Source: Bifidobacterium bifidum ATCC 29521 = JCM 1255 = DSM 20456
GTDB lineage: Bacteria; Actinomycetota; Actinomycetes; Actinomycetales; Bifidobacteriaceae
DNA length: 64,000 nucleotides
Reading direction: 5' to 3'
Assembly: GCF_001025135.1 (NCBI RefSeq)
Contig: NZ_AP012323.1
Coordinates: forward strand, 682,001 to 746,000
Within the stretch, counting starts at the first letter, position 1, and every line of letters starts with the position of its first letter. A program made the translations under genes and the position numbers. The notes beneath the pieces were generated by a model. That model had not been told where the DNA came from and did no database searches. It saw only the letters and a list, made by a program, of their open reading frames with translations. Shown one piece after another: positions 36,025-44,556 of the stretch.

Positions 36025-37113
36025 GTGTCCGAAAGCGCCACGGCGTCGGCACCTGCGAAGACGCAGCCGAAAGCCAAGAAAAACCGTTTGTCCAGTGGGT
36101 TTTTCCGTTTCGTATTGACCAGATTCCTGCTGATCATCCCCACTGTATTCATTCTCGTCACCATCGTGTTTTTCGTGATGCGTGCCACCGGCGACCCGAT
36201 TTCCGCCGCCATGGGCGGACGCCTGACTCCCGAAGAGCTGCAACGCCGTATCCATGCCGCCGGCTATGACCGTCCGCTGGTCGTGCAGTACCTCGACTAT
36301 CTTGGCGGGCTGCTGCGCGGCGATCTGGGCACCACGCTCACCGACAACCAGCCGGTCACCACCATCCTGACCCGCTACGGGGCGGCCACGTTCGAGCTCG
36401 CGTTCCTGAGCCTGATCGTCGCTCTGATCGTCGGCATCGGACTGGGCCGTCTCGCCGCCAGGCGCCGCGACCACGCCGCCGATGCGGGCATCCGCGTGTT
36501 CGCCATCCTGTGCTATGCGACGCCGGTGTTCTTCCTGGGACTGATGCTCAAGCTCGTCTTCGCGGTGTGGCTCAACGTGCTGCCCCCATCCGGTCGTTCC
36601 AGCTTCGCCAGCGACATGCAATTCCAGAGGCTGGTGTCGCCCACGGGCTTCTACATCATCGATGCCTTCCAGCTGGGTGACATGAGCGTGCTGGTCGATG
36701 TGCTGCGTCACGCGGTGCTGCCCGCCCTCGCGCTGGGTCTGCTGACCGCAGGCGTGTTCATCCGTCTGGTGCGCACCAACGTCATCTCCACGTACACGTC
36801 CGGCTACGTCGAGGCGGCGCGCTCCCGCGGCGTGTCGGAGGGCCGTCTGCTGTCCAAGCACGCCTGGCGACCCGCAATGATCCCGATCATCACGGTCATG
36901 GGCATGCAGATCGCGCTGATGCTCGCCGGCGCGGTGCTGACCGAGACCACCTTCGAGTGGAAGGGTCTGGGATTCATGCTGTCCCAGTACCTCAAGCAGC
37001 GTGACTTCGTCGCCGTGCAGGGCATCGTGATCCTAATCGCCATCATCGTCGCCGTGGTCAACTTCATCGTTGACGTGATCAGCGCGCTCATCGATCCGAG
37101 AGTGAGGTACTGA
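36025..37113 (+). CDS. ABC transporter permease, DppB/OppB-like
   Basis: 362 residues from the GTG at 36025, with GAAGGAG before it. A 25-residue basic N-terminus is followed by six membrane helices. The DppB-type N-terminal signature FVLTRFLLIIPTVFILVTIVFFVMR is present, and the EAA loop (YVEAARSRGVSEGRLLSKHAWRPAMIPI) binds the ATPase. It forms the membrane channel together with the next gene, one base after its stop. Confidence 0.93.
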   Translation: MSESATASAPAKTQPKAKKNRLSSGFFRFVLTRFLLIIPTVFILVTIVFFVMRATGDPISAAMGGRLTPEELQRRIHAAGYDRPLVVQYLDYLGGLLRGDLGTTLTDNQPVTTILTRYGAATFELAFLSLIVALIVGIGLGRLAARRRDHAADAGIRVFAILCYATPVFFLGLMLKLVFAVWLNVLPPSGRSSFASDMQFQRLVSPTGFYIIDAFQLGDMSVLVDVLRHAVLPALALGLLTAGVFIRLVRTNVISTYTSGYVEAARSRGVSEGRLLSKHAWRPAMIPIITVMGMQIALMLAGAVLTETTFEWKGLGFMLSQYLKQRDFVAVQGIVILIAIIVAVVNFIVDVISALIDPRVRY

Positions 37114-37114
37114 C

Positions 37115-38266
37115 ATGACCGAAAGCACTGCAACCAAAGTCGGCGTGCCCGGCGATAAGCGGCTCGGCGACCTCAAGGTCAACAAGCCGGTGCCATGGTA
37201 CGGCAAGCTGCCGGTGGTGCGCGACCTGAAGATCGCGGTCGGCTGGCAGAAGGCCATGCTGGTCACGGGCCTTGTCATCACCGGCGTGTTCCTGCTCGTG
37301 GCGGTCTTCGCCCCGCTGATTGCGCCTTACGGATACTCGCAGATCAAGGACGCGGACGGCGTGTCGTTCCCGACGCAGGCCGCCCCCTCGTCCAAGCACA
37401 TCTGGGGCACCACCGTCGGCGGATTCGACGTGTTCAGCCGCACGGTGTGGGGAGCGAGGACCGCGGTCATCGCCATCATCGTCGCCGTGCTGCTGTCGAT
37501 CTTCGCCGGCGTGCTGCTCGGCCTCATCTCCGGATATTTCGGCGGATGGGTCGACCGCGTGCTGGTCGTGATCGCCGACGCCATCTACTCGTTCCCGTCG
37601 CTGCTGCTCGCCATCCTGATGGCCATCATGATCTCCGGCGGCCAGTCCGGCCTGTGGAGCGGCATCCTGGCATCAGGCATCTCCATCACCGTGGTGTACA
37701 TCCCGCAGTACTTCCGCACCATCCGCGCCGAAGTGGTGCGCATCAAAGGGTCGGCCTACGTCGAGTCGGCGAAGGTCGTGGGCGCCTCCACATGGCGCAT
37801 CATGACCAAGCACCTGCTGAAGAACTCGACGCGCACGCTGCCCGTCATCCTTACGCTCAACTCGTCCGAGGCGATTCTGACACTCGCCGGACTGGGCTTC
37901 CTCGGCTTCGGCATCGAGCCGACGTCCGCGGCCGAATGGGGGTATGACCTGAACCGTTCCGTCGCCGACGTCACCGCCGGCATCTGGTGGACGGCCGTGT
38001 TCCCCGGCATCGCCATCGTGCTGATCGTGCTGGGCATCACACTGGTGGGCGAATCGCTCAACGATCTGGCGGATCCGCGTCTTCGTGCCCGCAAGTCCGC
38101 CGGCGAGGTCATCGGATCCATCGAAGACACGTCCGTCGACCCCAGTGAGAAGCCGAGCGCCGACAACGAGGTGATCGCGGAGCTCAAATCCGAAGGCAAG
38201 CCCCAGGTCAGTGTGGAGAACCCTGCCATCGCGCAGGTGATGGAAAAGGAGACCGACCATGAGTGA
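37115..38266 (+). CDS. ABC transporter permease, DppC/OppC-like
   Basis: 383 residues. It has an N-terminal cytoplasmic stretch, a first helix at about 50-70, a periplasmic loop containing HIWGTTVGGFDVFSRTVWGARTA (the DppC HxxGTDxxGRD-like motif, here altered), and the EAA loop YVESAKVVGASTWRIMTKHLLKN. A 55-residue acidic C-terminal tail is unusual for the family. The last 8 bases overlap the ATPase gene. Confidence 0.93.
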   Translation: MTESTATKVGVPGDKRLGDLKVNKPVPWYGKLPVVRDLKIAVGWQKAMLVTGLVITGVFLLVAVFAPLIAPYGYSQIKDADGVSFPTQAAPSSKHIWGTTVGGFDVFSRTVWGARTAVIAIIVAVLLSIFAGVLLGLISGYFGGWVDRVLVVIADAIYSFPSLLLAILMAIMISGGQSGLWSGILASGISITVVYIPQYFRTIRAEVVRIKGSAYVESAKVVGASTWRIMTKHLLKNSTRTLPVILTLNSSEAILTLAGLGFLGFGIEPTSAAEWGYDLNRSVADVTAGIWWTAVFPGIAIVLIVLGITLVGESLNDLADPRLRARKSAGEVIGSIEDTSVDPSEKPSADNEVIAELKSEGKPQVSVENPAIAQVMEKETDHE

Positions 38267-39992
38267 CTCGACCAACGTCAAGGACACGTCCGGCAATCTA
38301 GCCGAAATCGAGAACCTCAGCGTCTCGTTCATGACCGATGCGGGCTCCATCAAGGCCATCGACAAGGTGGATTTCACCATCCCGCGCAAGACCGTGGTCG
38401 GCGTGGTCGGCGAATCCGGCTCCGGCAAGTCGGTGACCGCCCGTTCGATCATCAAGCTGCTGCCCGAGACCGCCACCACGTCCGGTGCGATCTACCTGTC
38501 GAACCTTGCCGACTCCGAACGCCTTGACGTGCTGAGCCTGTCCGGTGAGGATCTGCGCCGCATGCGCGGCTCCGAAGCGGCCATGGTGTTCCAGGAGCCC
38601 AACTCGGTGCTCAACCCGGTGTACACCATCGGCTGGCAGATCGAGGAGGGCCTGCGCGCCCACGGCATGAAAGACAAGAAGGAGCGCCGGGCGAAGGCCA
38701 TCGACATCCTCAAGAAGGTCGGCATCCCCGAGGCCGAGACCCGCATCGACTACTATCCCCACCAGTTCTCCGGCGGCCAGAAGCAGCGCATCGTCATCGC
38801 GATGGCGCTGGTGCTCAACCCCGGGCTGATCCTCGCCGACGAGCCGACCACCGCGCTCGACGTGACCGTGCAGGCCGAAATCCTCGACCTGCTGCGTCTC
38901 GCCCGCGACGAGTTCGACGCCTCCGTGCTGATCATCACGCACAACATGGGCGTCATCGCCGACATCGCCGACCAGGTGGTCGTGATGTACCGCGGCCATG
39001 TCGTCGAGCAGGGCGATGTGGAAAGCATCTTCTACCATCCCAGCCATCCCTACACCCAGCGCCTGCTGGCTGCGGTGCCGCGCATCGGCCAGAAGCTGGT
39101 CGTGCGCGATGTCGACGGCAAGCCGATCGACCGCACGTCGGATTGGCATGACGAGCCACTGGCCGTCGAGGCGAAGGGACTGACGATCACGTACCCCGGG
39201 CACCTGATGCAGCCCGACTTCGTGGCCGTAGACGGCATCGACTTCGCGATCCACCGTTCCGAAGTGCTCGGTCTGGTGGGGGAGTCCGGTTCCGGGAAAT
39301 CCACCACCGGCCGCGCGATAGCCGGCCTGCAGAAAGTGAGCGGAGGCTCGCTCAATGTGCTCGGCGTCGAGATGAACGGCGTCAGGGAGCGTGATTTCAA
39401 GCCCAAGCGTGCCGACATCGGATTCGTGTTCCAGGATCCGGGTAGCTCGTTCAACCCGCTGATGACCATCGCGGAGAACGTCGCCGAACCGCTCATCGTG
39501 CACCGCAAGTACTCGTCGGTCGCTGACGCGAAGGAGTACGTGGGCGACCTGCTGGAGATGGTGCAGCTGCCGAGGGCGTACATGAGCCGATTCCCGCACG
39601 AGCTGTCGGGTGGCCAGCGGCAACGCGCCTCGCTGGCACGCGCGCTGGCGCTCAAGCCGTCGCTGCTGATCGCCGACGAGCCGACGAGCGCGCTCGACGT
39701 GTCGGTGCAGGCCAAGGTCCTTGAACTGTTCAAGAAGCTGCAGGTTGAGATCGGATTCGCCTGCCTGTTCATCACCCACGATCTGGCCGTGGTGGACATG
39801 CTCGCCGACCGTATCATGGTCATGCACAAGGGACGCATCGTCGAGCACGGCGACGCCGACGACATCATGCAGCGGCCGAGCAACCAGTACACGAAGAAAC
39901 TGCTCGCCTCGCTGCCGGTTCCCGACCCGCGCGAACAGCAGAAGCACCGCGCCCACCTGCACGAGCTCCTGGCCGCCGAAAACGCGGCCTAG
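38259..39992 (+). CDS. ABC transporter ATP-binding protein, fused DppD-DppF type
   Basis: 577 residues with two complete ABC ATPase domains. Domain 1: Walker A GESGSGKSVT, signature FSGGQKQR, Walker B LILADEPTTALD. Domain 2: Walker A GESGSGKSTT, signature LSGGQRQR, Walker B LLIADEPTSALD. It powers the peptide-type transporter encoded by the three preceding genes. The fusion replaces two separate subunits, which is common in actinobacteria. Confidence 0.95.
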   Translation: MSDSTNVKDTSGNLAEIENLSVSFMTDAGSIKAIDKVDFTIPRKTVVGVVGESGSGKSVTARSIIKLLPETATTSGAIYLSNLADSERLDVLSLSGEDLRRMRGSEAAMVFQEPNSVLNPVYTIGWQIEEGLRAHGMKDKKERRAKAIDILKKVGIPEAETRIDYYPHQFSGGQKQRIVIAMALVLNPGLILADEPTTALDVTVQAEILDLLRLARDEFDASVLIITHNMGVIADIADQVVVMYRGHVVEQGDVESIFYHPSHPYTQRLLAAVPRIGQKLVVRDVDGKPIDRTSDWHDEPLAVEAKGLTITYPGHLMQPDFVAVDGIDFAIHRSEVLGLVGESGSGKSTTGRAIAGLQKVSGGSLNVLGVEMNGVRERDFKPKRADIGFVFQDPGSSFNPLMTIAENVAEPLIVHRKYSSVADAKEYVGDLLEMVQLPRAYMSRFPHELSGGQRQRASLARALALKPSLLIADEPTSALDVSVQAKVLELFKKLQVEIGFACLFITHDLAVVDMLADRIMVMHKGRIVEHGDADDIMQRPSNQYTKKLLASLPVPDPREQQKHRAHLHELLAAENAA

Positions 39993-40006
39993 CCGCTAGC
40001 CCCAGC

Positions 40007-40038
40007 AGGATTACCGGTTCCGCCCCGCTGGCGGGAGG
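40007..40038 (+). repeat. Copy of the dispersed intergenic repeat after the ABC operon
   Basis: AGGATTACCGGTTCCGCCCC followed by GCTGGCGGGAGG matches 48272-48304 with a few substitutions and one gap. It begins 15 bases after the ATPase stop codon. Confidence 0.6.
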
Positions 40039-40111
40039 ACACATATCGACTCCACGCGAACGTCGTATGGGCGGGCGTGGTGCGACTAGTATAGGGAAGG
40101 AATTGTCAGTC

Positions 40112-40144
40112 GGTTTTCGAACGGCACAGGTTTTCGAACAGTAC
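40112..40144 (+). repeat. 17-bp direct repeat in the 5' region of the aminopeptidase gene
   Basis: GGTTTTCGAACGGCACA and GGTTTTCGAACAGTAC are two tandem copies with 17-bp period. They end 16 bases before the start codon, overlapping the region where the RBS begins. Confidence 0.7.
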
Positions 40145-40160
40145 GAAGGAGCGTCACACG

Positions 40161-41759
40161 ATGAGCGAAGTCATCACCGAGAAGGACAAGGAATACGAGG
40201 CCCGCGAGGAGGCGAACGCCCCCGGCGCGGATCAGGCGATGAGCGACCGTGTGAACAACCGTTCGCTGCGTCCCAATTCCAGCGCCTTCATTGATTTCAT
40301 GAAGACCGGTTGGGACGCCAGCGAACCGGAGATCGAGCCGCTCGAATCCTCGAAGTTCACGCCGGCGCGACTCGCCGCACTGGGCAAGGCGTTCCCCGGC
40401 GAGCGTCTGGTGATTCCGGCAGGCAGTCCCAAGGTGCGCAACAACGACTGCGATTACATGTTCCGCCCGGACACCACCTTCGCGTACTACACCGGCCTCG
40501 GCCAGGATTACGAGGCGGGTGCCGTGCTGGTGCTCAACCCTCTCGACCCGGATTCGCCCGAGGCGAAGGCCGGCAAGACGCATGAGGCCGAGCTGTTCGT
40601 CGCCCCGCGCGCCGACACCGCCACGCAGGACTTCTTCATGAACGCCCATTACGGCGAATACTGGGTGGGCCCTCGCGCCGGTCTCAAGGAAATGACCGCG
40701 ATGACCGGCATCGAGACGCACGACATCGCCCAGCTGGCTGACGCGCTGTCCAAGGACGTCGGGGCCGAGGCCGGTGCGGTGCGCGTGCGCGTGATCAGCG
40801 ACGCCGACCCGCAGGTCACGTCACTGGTCGAATCGATCCGTGAGGCCAACGGCTATACCGACCCGGACAAGAACAACGCAGCCGACGACAAGCTGCACGA
40901 GTTCGCCGCCGAAGCCCGCATGGTCAAGGACGAGTACGAGATCGGAGAGATGCGCAAGGCTGTCCAGGCCACCAAGCACGGCTTCGACCACATCCTTGCG
41001 AAGCTTCCCGAAGCGCTCGACAAGCCGCGCTCCGAGCGCATCCTCGAAGGCGCGTTCAACGCGGTGGCCCGCGAGGAGGGCAACGCGCTGGGCTACGATA
41101 CGATCATCGCCTCCGGCGAGCACGCGCCGATTCTGCACTGGATGCGCAACACGGGCGTCGTGCGCAAGGGCGACATGCTGCTCATCGATGCCGGTGTGGA
41201 GGTCAACAGCCTGTACACGGCCGACATCACCCGCACGTTCCCGACCAACGGCAAGTTCACCGATTTCCAGCGCCGGCTCTACCAGGCGGTGCTGGACTCC
41301 CAGCAGGCCGGCTTCGAGGCCGCCAAGCCGGGCGCCACGTACTCCGACATCCATCACGCCTGCATGCGCGTGATCGTGCAGCGCCTGCACGACTGGGGGC
41401 TGCTGCCGGTGGACGTCGAGGAATCGCTGTCGCCCGAAGGCCAGCAGCACCGCAGGTGGCTCGCCTGCGGCGTGGCGCACCACCTCGGGCTTGACGTGCA
41501 CGATTGCGCACAGGCTCGCTACGAGTCGTACCAAGGCGCGAAGATCGAACCCGGCATGATCTTCACCATCGAGCCCGGCCTGTACTTCCGCGAGGACGAC
41601 CTGCTGATTCCGCCGGAATACCGCGGTATCGGCATCCGCATCGAGGACGACGTGCTGATGACCGAGAACGGCCCCGAATGGATTTCCGCAGGCATCCCGA
41701 AGCAGCCCGACGACGTCGAGCAGTGGATGGCCGACATGGCCGCAGGCTCCAAGGCCTGA
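40161..41759 (+). CDS. Xaa-Pro aminopeptidase (M24B family, PepP-like)
   Basis: Removes N-terminal residues next to proline, useful after peptide import by the preceding ABC system. 532 residues. The N-terminal creatinase-like domain covers about 45-260 (SSAFIDFMKTGW, RPDTTFAYYTGL). The pita-bread domain has all five metal ligands: D in LIDAGVEV, D in TADITRTFP, H in GVAHHLGLDVHD, E in FTIEPGLYF and E in IRIEDDVLMTENG. GAAGGAG precedes the ATG. A strong terminator follows. Confidence 0.94.
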   Translation: MSEVITEKDKEYEAREEANAPGADQAMSDRVNNRSLRPNSSAFIDFMKTGWDASEPEIEPLESSKFTPARLAALGKAFPGERLVIPAGSPKVRNNDCDYMFRPDTTFAYYTGLGQDYEAGAVLVLNPLDPDSPEAKAGKTHEAELFVAPRADTATQDFFMNAHYGEYWVGPRAGLKEMTAMTGIETHDIAQLADALSKDVGAEAGAVRVRVISDADPQVTSLVESIREANGYTDPDKNNAADDKLHEFAAEARMVKDEYEIGEMRKAVQATKHGFDHILAKLPEALDKPRSERILEGAFNAVAREEGNALGYDTIIASGEHAPILHWMRNTGVVRKGDMLLIDAGVEVNSLYTADITRTFPTNGKFTDFQRRLYQAVLDSQQAGFEAAKPGATYSDIHHACMRVIVQRLHDWGLLPVDVEESLSPEGQQHRRWLACGVAHHLGLDVHDCAQARYESYQGAKIEPGMIFTIEPGLYFREDDLLIPPEYRGIGIRIEDDVLMTENGPEWISAGIPKQPDDVEQWMADMAAGSKA

Positions 41760-41770
41760 TTGTTCCGATA

Positions 41771-41801
41771 CGATGCCGCCCCTTTCAACGGGGCGGCATC
41801 G
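41771..41801 (+). terminator. Terminator after the aminopeptidase gene
   Basis: A 12-bp perfect stem, CGATGCCGCCCC / GGGGCGGCATCG, with a TTTCAAC loop. Confidence 0.65.
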
Positions 41802-41832
41802 TCGGTTGTACGCAATATAAGGAGGAATGCCC

Positions 41833-42354
41833 ATGCCAACACCCGAATTCGTATTGGAGTTGCGCAAGAAGATCGGCCATGACCTGTTGTGGCTCAACGG
41901 GGTCACCGGCTGCGTGCTGGACGACCGGGGCCGCCTGCTGCTGGGCCGTCGCTCCGACACCGGCGAGTGGGCCATGGTCTATGGCATCAACGAGCCCGGT
42001 GAGCAGCCGGCGGATACGGTGGTGCGCGAGATCAAGGAGGAGACCGGCATCGACGCGGTCGTCACAGACCTGGTCGCCGTCACGTCGTCGTCACGCGTGA
42101 TCACCTATGCGAACGGCGACAACACGATGTACATGGACCACTCGTTCCTGTGCGCTCTCAAGCCCGGCGGCAATGCCGAGCCGTATGTGGGGGACGAGGA
42201 AAGCCTGAACGTGGGCTGGTTCGAACTGGATGATCTGCCCGAGCCCCTGGCCGCCAGCACTGTGGAGCGGCTGAAGCTGTTCCGGCGCTATCTCGACAAC
42301 AAGCGCCGGGGCGACGCCCACGCGCTGTTCGTCGCCGACGGGGTGCAGCGCTAG
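41833..42354 (+). CDS. NUDIX hydrolase
   Basis: Hydrolyses a nucleoside-diphosphate-linked compound; the substrate is unknown. 173 residues from the ATG at 41833, seven bases after GGAGG; an ATG at 41827 is too close to the RBS. The Nudix box is perfect: G-INEPG-E-QPADTVV-REIKEETGI. The N-terminal helix (PEFVLELRKKIGHDLLWLNGVT) is typical of the actinobacterial NUDIX group. It is a single gene. Confidence 0.93.
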   Translation: MPTPEFVLELRKKIGHDLLWLNGVTGCVLDDRGRLLLGRRSDTGEWAMVYGINEPGEQPADTVVREIKEETGIDAVVTDLVAVTSSSRVITYANGDNTMYMDHSFLCALKPGGNAEPYVGDEESLNVGWFELDDLPEPLAASTVERLKLFRRYLDNKRRGDAHALFVADGVQR

Positions 42355-42364
42355 CGGCGGGTCT

Positions 42365-42484
42365 GTTTGCGTTTCTAAGTGCGCGCCGAAACGACAAGTG
42401 CGCGAACATAGGGACGCAAACCAGGCCATTTGCGTCTCTAAGTGCGCACGGTTGTCGTTTCGGCGCGCACTTAAGGACGCAAAC
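42365..42484. repeat. 120-nt compound inverted repeat downstream of the NUDIX gene
   Basis: The outer arms, GTTTGCGT plus TAAGTGCGCGCCGAAACGAC.., pair with their complements at the right end (8 bp + 22 bp, separated by 3 unpaired or wobble positions). The loop region holds a second inverted pair of the same motif. So TTTGCGTYTCTAAGTGCGC occurs twice forward and twice reversed within 120 nt, forming one cruciform or hairpin. No coding content is seen. Confidence 0.8.
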
Positions 42485-42535
42485 GAGCGCTACACGGTCG
42501 TCATAGGGGTTGACCGGTGTGACGTGCCATCCGTC

Positions 42536-42637
42536 TCACTCGTCTTCCATGTCGGCGAGCTCATGCGCCGGGCAGGCAAGCGCAAGCACGGCCGTGGTCG
42601 CTATGAACGCGACGCCACTGAGGATGATTGCCCGCAT
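42536..42637 (-). CDS. Candidate 33-residue membrane peptide
   Basis: A short frame on the minus strand: ATG at 42637 with TAGGAGAT eight bases before it, stop at 42536. The peptide has a hydrophobic segment (MRAIILSGVAFIATTAVLAL) followed by ACPAHELADMEDE. It looks like a single-span small membrane protein or a signal-like peptide with a Cys at the membrane edge. A possible promoter (TTGACC, 17 bp, CATGAA) lies about 100 bp upstream. There is no recognised family. The rest of the 42355-42910 gap holds the compound inverted repeat and the folC 5' region. Confidence 0.45.
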   Translation of the reverse strand: MRAIILSGVAFIATTAVLALACPAHELADMEDE

Positions 42638-42910
42638 GATCCATCTCCTATCGCGTGGTCTTCTCATCGGAGAGCCGAACCTTTCCTTATCAAGTACAGC
42701 ACCATATAAGAGCTCGTTTCATGGGTCAGGTCATACGAACGGTCAATTTTTGGTGACGACTTCGTGAATTACGCCGTCATCGTGCCTGCGATTGGCGTCG
42801 CAATGACGCGGCGGCGACCTGCTGGCCGGATATTGCCGTCGGCATATGACAGGACGACCATTAGAATGGCGTAACGGAACCATTGACAAGCAAACGAGGT
42901 CGACATCAGC

Positions 42911-44551
42911 ATGTCTTTTGAACATCCGAACCGCAACAACGAGTCCATCCGCGACGTGGAGCGCGACATCATGCGCCGCCCGCCGGAGCACAACACCACG
43001 AATCTGGATCTGGACCGGATGAACCTCATGCTCGACGTGCTCGGCCATCCGGAGCACTCGTTCCGTGTGATCCACGTCACCGGCACGAACGGCAAGGGGT
43101 CGACCGCCCGCATGGCCGAGGCCCTCTGCCGGGCGTATGGGCTGCGCACCGGCCTGTATACGTCGCCGCACCTGGAACGTATCAACGAGCGCATCGCCAT
43201 CGACGGGCAGGAGCTGAGCGATGACGATTTCGTGGACATGTGGGATCAGATCAAGGATCTGGTCGCCATCGTCGACGCGAAGATGGCCGAGTCCGGCCGC
43301 CCCCCGATGAGCTTCTTCGAGGTGCTGACATCGATGGCCATCTGGAAGTTCGCCGACGCGCCGGTCGACGTTGCCGTCGTCGAGGTCGGCATGGGCGGCC
43401 TGTGGGACGCGACGAACGTGCTGGACGCGGACGCGGCCATCATCGGCCCGGTCGACATGGATCATATGCAGTGGCTTGGCGACACCGTCGAGCAGATCGC
43501 CACCGAGAAGGCCGGTATCATAAAGCCGAACTGCACCGCCATCATCGGGCCGCAGCCGCATGAGGAGCGGGTCATGCCGATTCTGATGGAGGCCGCCGAG
43601 CGCAACCATGCGACGCTGATACGCGACGGCTATGAGATGGAGGTCACGGACCGCGTGCCTGCGGTCGGCGGCCAGATCGCCACGCTGCACACACCGAACG
43701 GGGTGTACGAGCAGGTGCCGATCGCCAAGTTCGGCGAGCACCAGGCACACAACGCGCTCGCCGCGCTCGCTGCCGCGGAGGCGGTCATCCCGGTCAACGG
43801 GCCGTTGAACGGCGACCTGGTCGGGCAGGCGCTGCAGGGCGTCAAGGTGCCCGGCCGCATAGAGCAGATCCGCACGTCGCCGACGATCATCCTTGACGGC
43901 GGACACAACGTGAACGCGGCCGAGGCGCTGCGCAAGGCCATCGAGGAAAGCTACGACTTCACACAGCTGGTCGGCGTCGTCGCGATGATGGGCGACAAGC
44001 AGGTGGAGGAGTATCTCGGCGTGCTGGAGCCGATCCTGAGCCAGGTCGTCGTCACCGAGAACTCGTGGCGCGACCGCGTCATGCCGGCCGAGGAACTGGA
44101 GAAGATCGCCGTCCAGGTGTTCGGCCGCGACCGTGTCATCCGCGAGGACAGCCTGCCAGACGCCATCCAGAAAGCGGTCGACATGGTGGATGTCGAGGAT
44201 GAGACCGGAGTCGGCTACGGCCGTGGCGTGCTGGTCTGCGGCAGTTTCGTCACCGCCGGAGACGCGCGCACGCTGCTCAAGGAGCGGATGAACGCCGACC
44301 TCGCCAAGCCGAAGGCCGAGCGTGTCAATCCCTCGGTGGGCGAGCCCGAGCCGCGCACCGGCGCCGGAGACCCTGCACGGTCCGGGGTGGAATCGGACGC
44401 CGACACGGACTTCGCCACCGATGCGAACCCCGATTTCAACGAGAACGACTTCGGCGATTTCGGCTTTGACAAGGCCGCCAAGGAGGCTGCCAAGGAGGCC
44501 GCCAAGGAGGCGGATGCCGCCGACGGCGGTCCCAAGGGCGGACAGGCCTAG
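42911..44551 (+). CDS. folC: Bifunctional folylpolyglutamate synthase / dihydrofolate synthase
   Basis: Adds glutamate to (dihydro)folates. 546 residues, Mur-ligase-like fold: P-loop VTGTNGKGSTARM (about 58-70), GLYTSPHLERINERI (omega loop), VVEVGMGGLWDATNV, DHMQWLG and the C-terminal domain with LDGGHNVNAAEAL. The last 80 residues are a low-complexity acidic/alanine tail that includes AAKEAAKEAAKEADA, not needed for the fold. The smc start codon follows five bases after the stop codon, so the two genes are co-transcribed. The RBS is weak. Confidence 0.95.
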   Translation: MSFEHPNRNNESIRDVERDIMRRPPEHNTTNLDLDRMNLMLDVLGHPEHSFRVIHVTGTNGKGSTARMAEALCRAYGLRTGLYTSPHLERINERIAIDGQELSDDDFVDMWDQIKDLVAIVDAKMAESGRPPMSFFEVLTSMAIWKFADAPVDVAVVEVGMGGLWDATNVLDADAAIIGPVDMDHMQWLGDTVEQIATEKAGIIKPNCTAIIGPQPHEERVMPILMEAAERNHATLIRDGYEMEVTDRVPAVGGQIATLHTPNGVYEQVPIAKFGEHQAHNALAALAAAEAVIPVNGPLNGDLVGQALQGVKVPGRIEQIRTSPTIILDGGHNVNAAEALRKAIEESYDFTQLVGVVAMMGDKQVEEYLGVLEPILSQVVVTENSWRDRVMPAEELEKIAVQVFGRDRVIREDSLPDAIQKAVDMVDVEDETGVGYGRGVLVCGSFVTAGDARTLLKERMNADLAKPKAERVNPSVGEPEPRTGAGDPARSGVESDADTDFATDANPDFNENDFGDFGFDKAAKEAAKEAAKEADAADGGPKGGQA

Positions 44552-44556
44552 TCGAC

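Noticed and set aside
42365..42484. CRISPR-like repeat
   Set aside because: The four motif copies alternate in orientation and have no spacers of constant length, so it is a nested palindrome, not a CRISPR array.
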